A stretch of DNA of 64,000 bases from Sipunculus nudus. Lineage: Eukaryota; Annelida; Sipuncula; Golfingiida; Sipunculidae. Position numbers and translations under genes: made by a program. Of the stretch, positions 26,192 to 36,031 are shown one piece after another. How positions within the stretch are numbered: position 1 is the stretch's first letter; each line of letters begins with the position of its first letter. The DNA lies in contig CM049309.1 of assembly GCA_026874595.1 (NCBI GenBank), forward strand, positions 17,688,576 through 17,752,575, in the 5' to 3' direction. The notes under the pieces were generated by a model, which had not been told where the DNA came from, ran no database searches, and was given only the letters and a program-made list of their open reading frames with translations.

Positions 26192-29100
26192 TTAAAAATA
26201 AGAATAGTGAATACTAAAAATAATAATAGTATATAATAATAATAATAATAAAAATAATAACGATAATAGTGAATAATCATAATAATAGTAAATAATAAGA
26301 AGAATGGGATGAGGAGAAGAAGAAGCAGAATAAATAGAAGAAGTGTTAAACGTGTTAATAACAATAATAATAATGTTATTAATATAATAATGTATATAAA
26401 TATATCATGCATTGTAAAAGATTATCACTCTGTTTCTTGGGAACCGGATCATAATAAAAAAACAACTAAAAATATTTTACATAATTATTAATAATATGAT
26501 TAATATCTGTAAAAAAATAGCTGAAAGCCAGAGCATTTATGGATTTATAACAGACTTTAAACGACTCAGGTTTTGCAGACTTTGCTGAGATATAAATCTA
26601 CAGGCAAAACTGTTAAATGGATCTTAACCAACAAATTACACAGGGGCGACTACAGGATCCTAGGATGGGGATACTCCTCAGGAAAAGAAGTGTGATGTGT
26701 GTGTTTTACATATAACTCTCGCATGCAGAAAAAATAAGGCAGAAACGGTGCGTGACGCAAAACCCGGCACTGCTATCTGGTATTAAGCCTAATTTACCCC
26801 CCCCCCCCCCCCCCCCGCACTCTCTAAACCCCTTTACGTAGGAAATATTCCCAATCTCTTGCTGTAAATTGGGACAGTATTAACCATTCACCTATAACTA
26901 TTAAACTACATTTTGGCATTGTATATAACTATTTGGATTTTTTTTCACCAGCAAGATAATAAAATTACCTTAACTTGAAATGAACATAACAAAACCGCCC
27001 TTAAACAGTTTCTGTATATTATTTTTTTTTCATAAATGATAGACGAACAAGTTGGGACAGGATGGGCAAATTATAACATCTAGGAAGAAATGTGTGATTA
27101 AAAAGTTTCACTGATCCGCAACGGGGTGAAAACCCACCCAGCCTGGCCCTGCTATCTGAGGTGAACCCCCGTTTGAAAATATGCGAGCACAAGGGCGGAT
27201 CCAGGATTTTGGAAAAGGGGAGGGTTTAGTCCCAGGAAGTCTAAAGAGGAAACCTGAAAAGGTTCCTCAAGTTCGGAAAAGGTTGGTCTATACCCGCAAA
27301 AATTGAAACAGGGTTTAAAACATTTTATAAAGGCTGAGAAAGGAATACTCGATACCATCTGGACCCCGGACCCCCCCCCCCCCCCTTGGATCCGCATTTT
27401 AGGGATCATTAACCAACCGGTGACTGGATAGCAGGACGTGTCGTTGTAGGTCCCGTTCACCATCACGCAGTCGTTTATACATTCATCCACGCGTGTTAGG
27501 TTTTCGACGAGGCAGCCACCGGTCACGCACTCTCTGGTCCACGTCTCTACACCTTCCAGTTCCTCTGTACCCGTGACGTTGCAGGGTTCTTCCAGCATCC
27601 ACTCACTGTACACGGCAGCTGGGGAGATAAAGGAGACATGGGTCCGATATGAAATGACTAATTAACACGATGTCGTAAAAGGAAATCATTAAGTTGATGT
27701 CGTAAAAGGAAATCATAAACTTATGACGTTAAAGTGCTGAGGTGGATATGGATGATTTGTAAAGTTCCAAGTGTAAAGTTCCAAGTTACACTCATTACCC
27801 TCAAAGTTTCAGTAAATTGATTTGGGGGAACTTCGGAGAACTTTTTTGTTCACGGCAATGGTATCAGGATTGTTATAAAAGACACCGAAATAATAATACT
27901 TATACAAAGACATTCACATTGTATGTGTAAACAATATCAATTATTCTGTGATTACGTAAAAATTTATGTTATATTTTATACTATCACAAGACCGTCGAGT
28001 GGGGACCCTCCCGGGTGCACAGGTATACATTGAACATGTCTTAAACAATCAACATTTTATTTAGTATTGTATGAAACTGTCGTCTCATGTTATAATGTTG
28101 TATAATTGTTGAGAATATTGTTGAGAATATTCATCAACTGGAAAGTATATGGTAAACTTTACTCTACATACTCTAACAACATAACATAATTGTGGAATCT
28201 CCGCTGAGTTGAGTAGGTAAAGACTACAACTATACAACAACAACAGCATTAGAGAAATGATTGTATTTCTACCACCATGTCCACCTGAGAATATTTATCA
28301 AATGTATGGTAAATAGGAATGTGTAAAAGGATTTTGAGGGGGAACGTTTGACAGTTTCTGATGGGATGCATGGTAAAGTGTAAATACTATTAAAACATAA
28401 CCGGCCAAAACTAAGATGGCTACTCATGCAGGGACACATCTCCCCTGAAATTTCATTTAAGAGAGTAAATTGTGTGCTCTTTATTTAAACTTAAATTTTA
28501 CTCAGAAAATTTTCAATAAAAAAACTTTTAAAGCATTTGACCCCAGTGAAACAGATAGATGGAACAGAGCATCACAGAGCTCATGGTTGATAAGACCTTC
28601 ACATTTTTTTTTTTGCGTGTCAGATTAGATTAAACATTTAATATTTAGAGGGCTACTGAAGCTCAAAATAGATTGGAACCTAGAACGCTCTCATTTGGAT
28701 AAATTCTCTAAGTAATAAACCTTAAGCAAATACCCTCAGGTGTAATTGTAAAAACAAGTGTAAAGATAAAGCAAAAGGTGAGCCAAACATTACGTAAAAT
28801 TTAAATGTTATAGTCCATTTCACCACCTGCTGTCCACCTGTTTTTTGTAGATGATTTACTTGAAAATTTATATTTTTCAATATTTTCCAAGAAAGCAACA
28901 TATGGAAGTGACAACCTAGTGTGGCAGTTAAAAATTTTACAATAAATCGCCTGTTTATGTTTCACAACATTTTTGTCTCTTTATCATGATCTTGGAGATA
29001 TGGTGTTTCCCTCCATAAGTAGCCATCTTTGTTTTAGCTGATTACATTTTTTAGAGTGTTTACATGAGGTCATCCAATCAGCAGCTGTCAGTTGAGGCTG

Positions 29101-32100
29101 TTTTTGCATGTGACCAATGACTTTGACCGCCATATGTGGATCTGGTATGTTGTAAAATATGGACTGATTTCTCATATTTTCAGAAAATTCTGTCACTCAA
29201 CAATGGCAGAAGGTAGGAATTTAGTTACCTAGTTGAAAATTAGGTTCTGTAATCCTCTCCTCTACACTATAATTGTTTCCCTTGAAATGTACCTAATAAA
29301 AATTTTCATAGCAAAAAACAGGTGGACATGAGGGGATGAAACGGACTATAATAGTGTCAGAATATGTCTGGGAAAAAAATCAAAAGGGGTAAACGGTTAA
29401 GCAAGAAACTGAGAAACGATAGAATTCCACCATTTATATTGTTCGTATGTCAACAACGGGACAAGGGGCAAAACATTTCACACCAAAGTTGTTTGTCCAA
29501 GCACTAGCTCTTTAATTACGTTACACAGGGAATCATGATGTGGTCATGCACGTAACAATGGTGACAAACGTGACCTATGACCTTGACCCACTTGACCTAC
29601 TTACGATTGACGCAAACGTTGTAAAGATAGTCCACCACGAAGTCACACTCCCCTCGTATACAGTGCTGAGACCAGATTTCAATTCCTTCCCCCTCGAATG
29701 GACCAGTGGCGTTACATGGCTCGGCCAACTCCCAATCGCTATACACTGAAGTGACATAATGACAAAATAAAACCAATAACAGATGAACTCAAGCAAGATA
29801 TTTTGGTTGTAGACATTCAAACCAACTTTCATAAAAAAAAGTAGTCTTTAATATTTTGATCAATACTTGAAAATAACAAAGTCCGAAAACCCATGACCTT
29901 ATTAACTATAAAAATACATACATTTGCTGATTATTGGATTCAGGCCAGATATTTGCGTGATAAACATATCGAGATATGTTAACATAAAGATATCGAGGCT
30001 AAACCAATAAGGATTCCAATGACGTATAACCTAATTATAAATGTACGGGATTAGTAGATTATCGAACTCAGGCAATATATTTAACTAGTTAATCCTCACA
30101 ACAAGTTTATGAGAGATAATTAAAATCCTGGAAATGTATCAATAGAAAAACTTGAATTTTTTTAGTTTGTATCAGAATCAGGGGAGATATTTTGATGGTT
30201 TGCAATCAAAACGTTTCATGAAAATCCTTAAAACTCTCCTAAGTTCTCGCTGAATCACTGGCGGACGGAAGGTCAATACTTATTAAGAAGGGCGTACAAG
30301 AATATCAATGGGTTACATCACGTACTGAAATCTAAAGTAAAATCTTTTTATACATATACTATACAGCTAAACGTAAGTAATGAGACCACCAGAGGGACTG
30401 GCCAAAAGTGGTCTTAATTCACAGGTGGTCTTATTAGACAGGTCATATATAATCGATGAGAATGCTTTGGTTTATTGATAGGTGGTCTTCATACACAGGT
30501 GGTCCTTTAGACAGATTCTACTGGGTAACCCGTTAAGACAAGATTTTAAGATCTACCACAGTGACCTGCTTTATAATACAGTTCGCAAAACGTAAAACGT
30601 ATGTTAAATACAATGCCAATCAGATGAAAATTGCTTAAGACAAAATATCGAAAAGAAAGCTTTCATTTATACAGAACCGGATATAAATGGCTTGCGAGGT
30701 ATTATAAATCACTATAAATCACAAAATATAACAGAATATGAAATATAATGTAATACGTGATATATGATGTGGCATTGAGACACAAGGGGATTTAAATTGA
30801 ACTGATTAAGTGATCCTTTTTAAAGACTTTTGAAGAGGGATAATTTCTTCGAAGGTCAGCCAATTTGTTCCATGCGTTAAAGAATAACTATGTATTAAAA
30901 ACTTTAAACAGTATGTCCCAGCTATGAATACAAATTATATGTCCAAATGGCCAAGATACAGCCAAGACTGTTAAATGCATGCATGGGCCGCCCAAATGAC
31001 ATGATATAAAATTCAACTGTCTCAATAGGTCACGACTACGAGAAAACGGTGAATGTTTTTATATGAAAATGAATCAGATAAAATCAGAAATAAAACTCTC
31101 CTACCTGGCGTGCAGGTTGGATTTTCAGTTCCTGGTGTAATGCCTTGGCCGGTGTATGACGTCATACGTAAGGGGGTATAATCACAGCGACTCAGCGATG
31201 TTTTGGGTGTAGTATCGACTTCGGCAATGGGAATTTCTTCTTCCATAAAGTGAGGGAAAAACGCAGACGAATTGTACTCCTCTCCGGCTTTTGTATACAG
31301 CAACACGTCCACAAGCCCGTCTGAGGTCGCTGTTTCTGGTGCTAAAAGAAAAATGTTTAACCTTAATCACACATCGTACTCACAAGAGTGCTGTTATGGA
31401 TTGTTGGTTAAGATCCCCCCCCCCCCTTTATATCTAAAAACACCAATGGCGTAGGTACATATAATCTAGAGAGTATATATAGGAGCAGTGATGGAGGAAT
31501 CGAGTCCCTGGACTGAGACTCGAATCCGGACTCGAGTTAGCGTTTTTAGGGACTCGGGTTTGGACTTGGACCCTCGGCCATTAAAGGCCTATAATCGGAC
31601 TCGGAGGTTAAGACACGGAGGAGGTATAAATAAATATAAAAACACATGAAAATATCAATTTTTTCTGTTTCAATATTGTTATAAGAATATTTGTTAACGG
31701 GACTTGGATTTGTACTTGATTTCAAAATGACTCGGACTCGAAGAAGGTTGACTTGGACTCGACCCTCAAATACACGGACTTGGACTCAGACTCGAGGGGC
31801 TTGGTCTCCGATTTACATGCGGATACGGATGTTGTGGACCCCACTACATCACTGTATAGGCGTTAAGATATGTTTTGTTAGAATTGCTTCAAGGAAAATT
31901 ACATATAATGGAGAATTTTTTTCTGAAATTGACTTAATGAAATCAGGTACATTCGGTGAGCATGCGTATATACAATGTAAACAGTAGGCTTTGTTGAATA
32001 GTGACAAAATTTTACTTTGAGGTTTAACAGATGAGACAAGTAATTCTTGCCCTCCCATATTCCATAAGGCGGCAGGGCTGGCAAAAACCCATTTAAAACC

Positions 32101-35100
32101 CCACAAACTTATGGATTTCACAGGGAAATGTGCATATCGTTGGCAATACAGATGGATGTGCAAAGAAATGTAACACTTTTTAAAGATGATTTTCGAAGGA
32201 AATATTTAAAAAAATGAATTAATTTTCCTGGGACAGTATTGATAACAGACCTTTATAGACAAACAGGTACGACACCGGTTAGTGCAAAACCAACTAAAAG
32301 CGATGTAAATGGCTAGGACATGTATGGTGGAAAAATAAAGCCAGTTGTGTAAGAATATCACTCATATGGGCCTCATAAGGGAGAAGAAGGCGAGGGATAC
32401 CTGAGACAACATGACGATGGATCATTGAAAAAGAAAAACATGAACTGGGGGTGGTGCAACTTGACCGAAACATTCTTTGCAACGCAAAACTGACACGAAT
32501 GACGGACGACCCAGTATGCGTCCCACCCAATATGCGATCGAGCGGTTTGTTTTTTTCGCCAGGTGAGACCAAATACTTGGAACTTCAAGCATGCCAAAAA
32601 TACCAAAACGTCACTTCTGTTCTTAAAATGTGGCATATAATAAACACAAAATTAAGTCGATTTTTCTGACCTTTAAGAATTCCTTTAAGGAACCGAGGCA
32701 AATGTACTAATTAGTTACATGGAACTATTCCTAATTTTGCAAAAAAAAAAAATCAAGGAAAAACTTTAGCGGCGAATCCATGTAACAACTATTTTTTTTA
32801 TTTTTTTTTTTTGGCCTTTAGGTCGAGACCATGAACTCTATAGTCTATACAAATACGGAAATACGACCCAGGACAATACCATCACAGTGACACCCTGACC
32901 TAAACGTATGCGAGACTAAACATCTATACCCTTTCGTCAAACCAGTCTAGTATGTATTGGTCATGGGTCTGTGCATAGGTGCATCTATCCCCTACAAATT
33001 ACTGTAATTCTGCCGCAATCAGATAATAATTGAGTGTGGCCACGAAGAGAAACGCAAATGGGTCAAATATTTTTTACCCTAATGATCTACAGGCTGGCAA
33101 CGTGACTTTACAGAGGTGAACGATAAAACAGGAAATTACCATTTCGATTATGAAAGAGTTCCTTTATTTTTCCTGTGTAAGAATGAGTGTCTCTTCACTT
33201 CTCTGGCTCCTATTATCAGCCGCGACAACAGAAATTTTTTTTCATCTTTTCATTAAAGGTTTTCATTGAAACTTTATAAAAAAAAATCAACATTTATCGA
33301 AATTGTATTATTATATTCTTGAGAGAAATGTACAAGCGACTGGAGCTAAAAATCAGTTCGTATCTACCGGAAATTATCACAAACTTTTTCATGTAGGGAG
33401 GGGGTCAAAATTCAAACCTAGTACCAACATTATTTGAAGTCGGGTTATTCTGAATCTGATGTCGCAAGAGGGAGCTTTTAGCTGATTGGCTGATCTATTC
33501 TATTATTGCTAATGTTGTTATTATTATTGTTATAATTATCATTATTATTATTATTATCATCATTAATCTGAGGTTGTTTAATTTGTAAATAATGAATATT
33601 ATAGTTAGGGTATCTTGTCATAATTATCTAGTTGAGAAATCACTAGTAAGTTTTGGAATCAAGAACTTTTGAGGTTGAATTAAGTAGAATGTTCAGACCT
33701 CGATCTCCGTCAGTATAAGAAAATATGAGGTTATAACAACAGGACTGCATCTTTAAAATTATATGAAAAATGTAAATACGTAGACATTATTTAGACCAAG
33801 AAACTATAATCTTGTCCACCAATCTGTGCCTACTTGTTTTAAGTGAATATTTATTAAACTGGAAAGTCTAATGCAGAATGTGTGTTGCCAATAAAATCCG
33901 AGGCAAAAATATAATATGCAGAAGGGAAAAGGCACTTAATCTCTAAAGACTTTCAGGAATCCAGTTTGTTAAAAATCTTAGAAAACTGCCTTCGCAGCAC
34001 ATTTGAACTCAGCTTATGGAAGTCAATGTCAATGGTTACACGAAAAAACAGCCTTGTGTTAAAGCTTCTAATTGCATCACGTAACGTAAACAATATGAAA
34101 GTGATGACTACTCGTGAAAGGACATGTTAAATGACAGATTAAAGAAGAAGGTCCAAAATTTTATAATATATAAGCCTCAGACCATCAACCTTTCTCTATT
34201 TTAATAACCATATTTGTTTGTTATTACTATGTTATTTTCTTTAACAATAACCCTCCCTATGTTGGCCTGGGTCAATGTAGTCTATTCCTGTATGAATATA
34301 AAGTTAACCACTTGGCCTAAACCCCCCACACAAATGCTCCAATGCTCCCTCCCCTTTCCCGAATAAAAGACACGTGGTAAAAAGGGAAAATCGCTCTTCC
34401 AGAATACCATATATTTTCACTCCAACCACATATTTTAAAGCATATATGCTTATCATACGAAAATGATTTTTTAATATATATATTATTCATAATATTCATT
34501 TTATTTAAACATTCAAATGTAGAATTACATTTACGACTATGCAATGAGGCCATATCCTATCTCAGAATGCCCCCCGTGAGACAAGGCAAAACGAGTAAAT
34601 CAAAAACGAAATTACAGTAGAACCTCCGAATTACGGACGGGACAACATTGGCGGGACCAGATATTTTGCTCGCAATAGAGAGGTGTGTTTAGTAAGGAAG
34701 TAATAGATTTTGGATCTTTACTTTCAAGGGACTGTCTATTAGTGGGCGTAAATAGGAGGTGCCCTTAGTACAGAGGTGTCCGTAAGGAGAGGTTCCACTG
34801 TATGTGTTATTCACACTCACCTGAACCCGTGTACAGGGCCACTGCTGCTGGTCCATCAGGTAAGAGATTGGCCGTACCTGGCATTATTACTGACGGTATC
34901 TTTTTGGGAGACTCCACTTTTTTGTTTTTCACTATCATATATGACCCAGCTTTTATAGTACCTTTAAGATTGTAACTTTTGTGCTTTGCTGCCGGTATAA
35001 CTGAACCGTCAAACAGTACAATTTTGTAGTCACTCACATCCACATTAGAGCTGCCATTGTTAAAAAGTTCAATGAATTCTCCCTTTGCATCAGTAACTTC

Positions 35101-35187
35101 AACTTCGTTGATGTAAATTTGTGACGTAACAAGTCCTATGCTGATATACAGACATACACCGTTTATCATTTGTTTGATGCCCATCAT
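22871..35187 (-). CDS. LTD-A: membrane protein with lamin-tail-like and TSP1-like modules (six exons)
   Basis: I join six exons: 35187-34821, 31341-31105, 29745-29605, 27618-27418, 25829-25691 and 22976-22871. They give 1,191 nt and 396 residues. The introns are phase 1, 1, 1, 1 and 2, and every junction keeps frame with a GT-AG border. Order of parts: signal peptide 1-23; LTD domain about 24-200 (IYINEVEV..GEFIELFNNGS..VDVSDYKIV, ending SLSRCDY..PGTENPTC); two TSP1-like Cys modules (202-248, 249-315); one membrane helix about 330-356 followed by RKHK; a 40-residue tail with Y377 in AVYSEV. Seven N-glycosylation sequons lie outside the membrane. LTD folds are immunoglobulin-like; the role here is unknown, perhaps adhesion or signalling. 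The second Met at 35,184 is an alternative start. LTD-B at 39,074 is a paralogue. The exon model is read by eye. Confidence 0.75.
22977..25690. other. LTD-A intron 5
   Basis: This intron of about 2.7 kb contains a (TA)n array at 23,566-23,616 and a (CA)n-like run near 24,787-24,812. Several short open frames (for example minus 23,775-24,065) have no recognisable domain and I do not call them. Confidence 0.55.
25691..25829 (-). CDS. LTD-A exon 5: transmembrane helix
   Basis: It has 139 nt, acceptor T-rich TTTTCAG/AAACC (phase 1) and donor GACGG/GTGAGT (phase 2). It encodes ETPWHLRTLTMGLP and then a helix of about 27 residues, SFIIMVAVLGGCCVAIVILV VCMACFV, followed by the stop-transfer RKHK. 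LTD-B exon 3 has the same role and the same 1-to-2 phase change. Confidence 0.8.
25856..26400. repeat. Long (TA)n and (AAT)n/(ATT)n array
   Basis: A (TA)n run (about 25,897-25,932) is followed by several hundred bases of AAT-type trinucleotides that switch to ATT-type near 26,130. The switch creates a long self-complementary region. A 177-codon minus-strand frame of Tyr and Asn runs here is an artefact of the repeat. It lies in LTD-A intron 4, just upstream of exon 5. Confidence 0.9.
27193..27395. mobile_element. MITE-like element with GGATCC ends and a C tract (LTD-A intron 4)
   Basis: The left end GGGCGGATCCAGGATTTT and right end TTGGATCCGC are inverted relatives, each next to a G- or C-rich run (GGGGAGGG at left; 15 C at 27,371-27,385). 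The element is about 203 bp and noncoding. Other poly-C tracts with a nearby GGATCC (for example 8,106-8,140) may be fragments of the same family. Confidence 0.5.
27418..27618 (-). CDS. LTD-A exon 4: second TSP1-like cysteine module
   Basis: It has 201 nt, phase 1 at both ends and acceptor CCCCAG/CTG. The peptide AVYSEWMLEEPCNVTGTEEL leads to ETWTRECVTGGC and then CINDCVMVNGTYNDTSCYPV. It is clearly related to exon 3, with extra cysteines at the end and four sequons. The donor ACCG/GTTGGT is weak; I chose it because it alone restores phase 1 to exon 5 (GTC ACC G + AA ACC). A G-tract transposon relic ends about 20 bp beyond it. The open frame runs past the donor into that relic, which is not coding. 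Confidence 0.75.
28809..29353. mobile_element. MITE with long terminal inverted repeats and a DR1-like core (LTD-A intron 3)
   Basis: The ends are about 40 bp inverted repeats: left TATAGTCCATTTCACC..GTCCACCTGTTTTTTG, right its complement CAAAAAACAGGTGGAC..GAAACGGACTATA. The 545-bp interior is noncoding. A second full-length copy is at 60,550-61,041 and fragments are near 9.7 and 11.2 kb. The shared core contains TGACCAATGACTT (29,111-29,123), a diverged DR1 pair. Ends beginning TATAGTCC suggest a TA target duplication. Confidence 0.8.
29605..29745 (-). CDS. LTD-A exon 3: first TSP1-like cysteine module
   Basis: It has 141 nt, phase 1 at both ends, acceptor CTTCAG/TG and donor AATC/GTAAGT. 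The peptide reads VYSDWELAEPCNATGPFEGE then GIEIWSQHCIRGECDFVVDY and a final Cys. The W-x5-PC-x-TG..W..C-x-x-GxC layout is close to a diverged thrombospondin type 1 repeat and to exon 4. A perfect DR1 nuclear-receptor half-site pair (29,571-29,583) lies just inside the following intron. Confidence 0.75.
30364..30523. mobile_element. Short pogo/Tigger-like element in LTD-A intron 2
   Basis: It starts CAGCTAAACGTAAGTAATGA then GACCACC, and ends GGTGGTCC..TAGACAGATTCTACTG, an imperfect inverted repeat; a TA precedes it. Internal copies of GGTGGTCTT recur. It is about 160 bp and noncoding. The right border (ACTGGGTA rather than ACTGTA) has decayed. Confidence 0.5.
31105..31341 (-). CDS. LTD-A exon 2: second half of the LTD domain
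   Basis: It has 237 nt, phase 1 at both ends, acceptor TTTTAG/CACC and donor CAG/GTAGGA. The peptide APETATSDGLVDVLLYTKAG leads to SLSRCDY..SYTGQGITPGTENPTC. This aligns with LTD-B exon 2 (SISRCDY..SFTVGETSLGEKNTC), which is the clearest sign of paralogy. Confidence 0.8.
31486..31854. mobile_element. hAT-type nonautonomous element in LTD-A intron 1
   Basis: This 369-bp element starts CAGTGATG and ends CATCACTG. It is flanked by 8-bp repeats TATAGGAG (31,478-31,485) and TATAGGCG (31,855-31,862), matching at 7 of 8 positions, as expected of a hAT insertion. Inside, GGACTCG/GGACTTG motifs recur many times towards both ends, resembling the subterminal repeats that hAT transposases bind. It has no open frame for a transposase. 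Confidence 0.8.
32301..32530 (+). pseudogene. Decayed C-terminal end of a non-LTR retrotransposon reverse transcriptase
   Basis: Frame starting at 32,301 reads RCKWLGHVWW, then after a stop GRRRRGIPETT, a second stop and RWIIEKEKHELGVVQLDRN. Non-LTR (CR1/L2/RTE-like) ORF2 proteins commonly end with a W-LGH-R....EGKRKRGRPKTTW....E.E...LG block, and this matches in order and spacing. Two in-frame stops show it is dead. It lies in LTD-A intron 1, antisense to the gene. The upstream catalytic domain is not visible nearby, as expected for a 5'-truncated insertion. Confidence 0.7.
34615..34800. mobile_element. pogo/Tigger-type MITE in LTD-A intron 1
   Basis: It starts CAGTAGAACCTCCGAATTACGG and ends with the complementary CCGTAAGGAGAGGTTCCACTG, with a TA duplicated on each side (34,613-34,614 and 34,801-34,802). 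TA target duplication and CAGT ends are typical of mariner/pogo-class elements. At 186 bp it has no coding capacity. Its right edge lies only about 20 bp from the exon 1 donor. Confidence 0.75.
34821..35187 (-). CDS. LTD-A exon 1: signal peptide and first half of the LTD domain
   Basis: It encodes MMGIKQMINGV, a hydrophobic stretch to TSQ, then the LTD strand IYINEVEV. It ends ..ALYTGS plus one base, at the donor CAG/GTGAGT. The open frame continues upstream to 35,484 in the same frame, but that part lacks signal-peptide character and is probably 5' untranslated. The homologous exon 1 of LTD-B also starts just before a signal peptide, which supports this start. Confidence 0.75.
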
Positions 35188-35964
35188 TAAAATGAAACTT
35201 TTGTCAAACGCTGGAGAGAGTTTACATAAACAGCTGTCGTACTGGAATATGGAATGTGTATGTCCTAAACAGACGTTAACTTCCTTGTCCCCCAAAGGTG
35301 TCGTCTGCTGGGCCGTTCTTGTAGGTGGAGTCCGCCAAACTTGGAACCTCGACCTGTATAGTATATAACAGAAGTAAAATCTGGAAATGGACCTACAAGC
35401 AATGGATGTATAATGCGTGTCCAAGATGGATGGTATCCCGTGCACACTTGGTTTCACCTTTCCGCTCGCGTGATTTTCATTCATTGACCTTAACCATGTG
35501 ACTTTGAGGTCACACCCACTGAATTAAGGTGGGGAAACAGAACTGACTCAGCTCGGGTGTGTGGAGAGTTGACTCAAGCTACCCTCCAAGATTGATGGAG
35601 GATACATTTTGAAACATATGGGACCTTGTTAGGCCCCTTAAATAAGGTCTTCTCTAAAAGTGTTATCGGGGTTAAGGAATGTTTGCTCTATAACGGACTT
35701 TTTGGTGAGAAAACAACAATGCTTTTATAATCAGGATAATATTGCATTATGTTATTAAAGTAAACTCTGGTTCAACACACAACAAAACTTAAGAATCTCC
35801 AAGCATATCAAGTATAGAACTATATAATATTGTATAACTGTAAGGTCAACATGATAAAACCGAGAACATCTTGTTATTCCCCGACACTCAAAATACAGAT
35901 TCATAGCCTATACGAACATGAATTTCAACAGGGATATGCCACCTTCGATTTTGACTGTCTGCAT

Positions 35965-36031
<67 letters not shown>

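Noticed and set aside
25879-26412. 177-codon minus-strand frame of Tyr, Asn and Ile runs
   Set aside because: It is a translation of (AAT)n/(ATT)n and (TA)n repeats, with no start context or domain.
27152-27417. Extension of the LTD-A exon 4 frame to 27,152
   Set aside because: That part reads through a GGATCC/C-tract repeat (Gly-rich run) and breaks the phase 1 join to the membrane exon.
34807-35484. Whole 225-codon frame as the LTD-A first exon
   Set aside because: The first 99 codons lack signal-peptide or domain character. The Met at 35,187 directly precedes a good signal peptide and matches the LTD-B layout.
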